Source: Streptosporangium lutulentum
GTDB taxonomy: Bacteria > Actinomycetota > Actinomycetes > Streptosporangiales > Streptosporangiaceae
Direction: 5' to 3'
Length of the DNA stretch: 64,000 bases
NCBI RefSeq assembly: GCF_030811455.1
Contig: NZ_JAUSQU010000001.1
Coordinates: 1,798,001 to 1,862,000 of the forward strand
How positions within the stretch are numbered: the first letter of the stretch is position 1; the number at the start of each line of letters is the position of its first letter. The notes below the pieces were generated by a model. The model did not search any database. It saw nothing but the letters and a program-made list of their open reading frames with translations, and was not told the DNA's origin. This document shows, in pieces, positions 61,923 through 64,000 of the stretch. The position numbers were made by a program, and so were the translations under genes.

Positions 61923-62792
61923 TCAGTTGTCCGGTGGTTTCCAGCGCGCGGGGTCGATGCGCCCGCCGTACAGGGGGAGTTCGAGGGGATCGTCGGCGGG
62001 GCCGAACTGGTCCCACACGCGGTTGAGGCCCGCGGTGCCGTACCTGCGCACCCGCGTGACGTCGTCCAGGTCGAGGACGTCGGTGAGCACGGTGGGGGCC
62101 TCGCCCGCCTCGACCCTGACCCGGCCCTCGGGATCGACGACGAGACTGCGCCCGGTGCCGGTGGGGGCGGCCGTGTTGACGCTGACGACGTAGACCTGGT
62201 TCACGATCGCGTTGGCGCGCGCCAGCACCAGCTCCTGGGCGCGGTCGGAGGTCGTCGTCATGACCGGGTTGACGATGACCTCCGCGCCCATCCAGGCGAG
62301 ATGGCGTGCGACCTCGGGAAACCAGACGTCGTAGCAGATCGCGAAGCCGACCCGGCCCGTCCCGGGGACGTCGAAGACCACGAAGCGGTCACCCGGCCGG
62401 TAGGGCTCGTACGGTCGCCAGGGGAAGATCTTCCGGTACGAGGCCGCGAGGCGGCCCTCGGGGGAGAAGGCCAGGGCCGTGTTGTACAGCGCGCCGTTCT
62501 CCCCGCGCTCGCACACGCTGCCGGGCACCAGCCAGATGTTCAGGTCGCCGGCGAGCTGGGCGAGCGCCTTCGACCGCGGCCCGTCCAGGGGCTCCGCGGA
62601 CGCCTCCAGCTCCGCGTTCCTCCGGCGGGGCGGCGTCCGGGTGCCGTGCAGGTGCAGCTCGGGGAAGACGACGAAACGGGCCTCGGGAAAGCCCGCGACG
62701 AGTTCCTCGACCTCCCGGGCGAAATCCGAGAGCGAGGCGTCGATCGGATGAGGGGCCGCCTGGGCGAGCGCGACGGGAAGAGGGCGGGACAC
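61923..62792 (-). CDS. Carbon-nitrogen hydrolase (nitrilase superfamily)
   Basis: 289 residues. The catalytic triad is FPELHLHG (Glu, near residue 45), SYRKIFPWRPYEP (Lys, near residue 119) and GFAICYDVWFPEVARHL (Cys, near residue 153). The superfamily cleaves amides, carbamoyl groups or nitriles. First gene of a two-gene operon with an APC permease; divergent FadR-type regulator and a large palindromic operator upstream. A polyamine- or amino-acid-derived amide is the likely substrate. Confidence 0.92.
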   Translation of the reverse strand: MSRPLPVALAQAAPHPIDASLSDFAREVEELVAGFPEARFVVFPELHLHGTRTPPRRRNAELEASAEPLDGPRSKALAQLAGDLNIWLVPGSVCERGENGALYNTALAFSPEGRLAASYRKIFPWRPYEPYRPGDRFVVFDVPGTGRVGFAICYDVWFPEVARHLAWMGAEVIVNPVMTTTSDRAQELVLARANAIVNQVYVVSVNTAAPTGTGRSLVVDPEGRVRVEAGEAPTVLTDVLDLDDVTRVRRYGTAGLNRVWDQFGPADDPLELPLYGGRIDPARWKPPDN

Positions 62793-62830
62793 GGTTCACC
62801 TGTTTTCTGGCTTCCACGCTATGAGATGTG

Positions 62831-62883
62831 AAAATAGCTCATTCTGAGCATTTAAATCAATAGTGCTCAGAATGATCTATTTT
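62831..62883. promoter_or_regulatory. Operator: inverted repeat with 20-bp arms between nitrilase and fadR-type genes
   Basis: Arms at 62831-62850 and 62864-62883 are complementary in 19 of 20 positions (inner TCATTCTGAGCA / TGCTCAGAATGA perfect), with 13 bases between. It is AT-rich within GC-rich DNA and lies between divergent genes. The likely target of the adjacent GntR/FadR protein. A possible -10, TAGTAC, follows at 62889-62894. Confidence 0.78.
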
Positions 62884-62903
62884 TCGGCTAGTACGGTGTG
62901 GGC

Positions 62904-63716
62904 ATGACGCCTGGCAGCCCCCTGACCGCGCTCAAAGCACCCGCCCTCGCGGGTATCCGCCGGCTCAACGCCCTGGACACCGTTCGCGCCCGCATCGCGA
63001 TGGCCGTCGATCTCGGCCTGCTGAAGCCGGGGGAGCGGCTTCCCCCGACCGACGAGATCGCCCGTGCCCTCGGCGTCGGGGAGATCACGGCCCGGCGCGC
63101 CCTCGTCTCGCTGTGCGCCGAGGGCGTCCTGGAGCGGCGGCGCGGCCGGAACGGCGGAACCCTGGTGGCCCACCGGCCCGTCACCGGAGGGGTCATCGAG
63201 ATCGAGGCGTACCGGTCGGCCGCGGACGAGGTCCATCGGCTGATCGACCAGAGGCTGCTGCTGGAGTGCGGGATCGCGCACCTGGCGGCGTCGAACGTGA
63301 GCCGGCGGCAACTGGAGGAGCTGGAGGAGCTCGTGGCGCAGATGGACCGGGTCTCAAGCTGGGCCGAGTTCCACACCTGCGACGAGCGGTTCCACACGGC
63401 GATCGCGGCGGCCACCGGCCTGCCGTCCGCGGGGGACCAGTACGGCCCGATCCTGCGGGAGCTCTACCGCTACTACCTGCCGTACCCGCTGGACTACCTG
63501 CGGGAGTCCAACGGCGAGCACGCCGAGCTCGTCGCGGCCCTGACCGGCCGCGATCCGCTGAAGGCGGTCGACGTCACGCGCCGCCACGTCGAGACGCTCC
63601 ACCGGACCATGTTCGTCGGGCTCATCGGCCGTCAGCCGTCCGCCGACGTCCCGCCCCCGGCCGTGCCCTCCCCTGATGAGGCGGTCTCGGTTCCGGCCAG
63701 CGCGGAGTGCCGGTAG
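62904..63716 (+). CDS. GntR-family regulator, FadR/FCD type
   Basis: 270 residues. N-terminal winged helix (LKPGERLPPTDEIARALGVG, EITARRALVSLCAEGVLERR, GRNGGTLVA), then a helical FCD ligand domain with His/Asp metal-site residues (EFHTCDERFHTAIAAATG, GEHAELVAALTGRDPLKAVD, VTRRHVETLH). It probably represses the divergent nitrilase-permease operon and senses its substrate. ATG 62904 or GTG 62898; there is no ribosome site, so the message may be leaderless. The 3' end overlaps the convergent permease gene by 85 bases. Confidence 0.88.
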   Translation: MTPGSPLTALKAPALAGIRRLNALDTVRARIAMAVDLGLLKPGERLPPTDEIARALGVGEITARRALVSLCAEGVLERRRGRNGGTLVAHRPVTGGVIEIEAYRSAADEVHRLIDQRLLLECGIAHLAASNVSRRQLEELEELVAQMDRVSSWAEFHTCDERFHTAIAAATGLPSAGDQYGPILRELYRYYLPYPLDYLRESNGEHAELVAALTGRDPLKAVDVTRRHVETLHRTMFVGLIGRQPSADVPPPAVPSPDEAVSVPASAECR

Positions 63717-64000
63717 GAGTAGCCGAAGTACACGATCAGGCCGACCACGAACCACGCCGCGAAGCGCACCCAGGTCTGCCACTGCAGGAAGGTGATCAGC
63801 CAGAGCGAGAAGAGGACGCCGATCGCCGGCACGACCGGCATTCCGGGGCAGCGGAAGGTCCGCGGCAGGTCGGGCCGCCGGTAGTGCAGCACGATCACCG
63901 CCGCGCACACGACCACGAAGGCGAGCAGGATGCCGATGTTGGTCAGTTCCGCCACCTGCACGATGGGCAGGAACCCGGCCATGATCGCGGAGATGACGCC
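63632..64000 (-). CDS. APC-type amino acid permease (C-terminal end)
   Basis: Runs off the window; the last 120 or so residues are visible. The three final spans (AELTNIGILLAFVVVCAAVI, VVPAIGVLFSLWLITFLQW, TWVRFAAWFVVGLIVYFGYS) and the motif YRRPDLPRTFRCPG match cationic amino acid transporters of the CAT type. The tail is Gly/Ser/Thr-rich and overlaps the end of the regulator gene. Possibly part of the same regulon. Confidence 0.87.
   Translation of the reverse strand, partial: GVISAIMAGFLPIVQVAELTNIGILLAFVVVCAAVIVLHYRRPDLPRTFRCPGMPVVPAIGVLFSLWLITFLQWQTWVRFAAWFVVGLIVYFGYSYRHSALAGTETASSGEGTAGGGTSADG

Overview
The window is high-GC DNA from a filamentous actinobacterium, most likely a Streptosporangium- or Nonomuraea-like genus. 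This rests on codon bias, GTG/TTG starts, Tat and lipoprotein signals, and families such as DUF6461, DUF7711 and SCO4402 that are typical of actinomycetes. The genus is an inference. No rRNA, tRNA, CRISPR array or replication origin was seen.

Layout. 1-728: 3' end of a formaldehyde dehydrogenase. 0.9-6.5 kb: a cellobiose/cellodextrin-type locus on the minus strand in the order binding protein, two permeases, GH1 beta-glucosidase (the cebEFG-bglC order). Upstream lie LacI/CebR-like operators and two similar promoter-operator modules facing opposite ways, but no repressor gene. 7-20.8 kb: TSUP transporter, DUF305 lipoprotein, heterodimeric ABC exporter with one degenerate ATP site, truncated haemoglobin, acyl-CoA ligase divergent from a ThDP-dependent lyase, broken MFS gene, membrane-anchored EEP phosphatase and luciferase-like oxidoreductase. 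21-26.6 kb: an IS3 element, cupin, PASTA lipoprotein, and an alcohol dehydrogenase/amidohydrolase/MIP18-like operon resembling the accessory genes of propane-type monooxygenases but without the monooxygenase.

26.6-47.4 kb is an accessory, IS-rich region of small and broken genes. It holds an IS1380 element, an IS701-type element carrying two identical, oppositely oriented IS3 copies, an APH-type kinase between inverted repeats, a VapBC-like pair, GntR and HD-domain genes, and a large LuxR (LAL) regulator split by an IS701 element whose target duplication was then hit by an IS630 element. Target-site duplications can be read for most of these insertions.

47.6-64 kb returns to ordinary chromosome: AraC regulator, NB-ARC/TPR STAND ATPase, FMN reductase, DHFR-like protein, serine hydrolase, MBL-fold hydrolase, and then a likely copper-handling operon (His-rich membrane protein, CopC-like protein, paralogous His-rich membrane protein, PCu(A)C lipoprotein, Tat-exported DyP peroxidase). 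It ends with a nitrilase-family amidohydrolase and APC permease divergent from a FadR-type regulator across a 20-bp-arm inverted repeat, and the end of a second APC permease.

The strongest leads are the mirrored ceb promoters with no repressor, the paired membrane proteins around CopC, the orphan monooxygenase-accessory operon, and the stepwise insertion history of the two nested IS loci. All function calls are from reading the sequence; no search was run.
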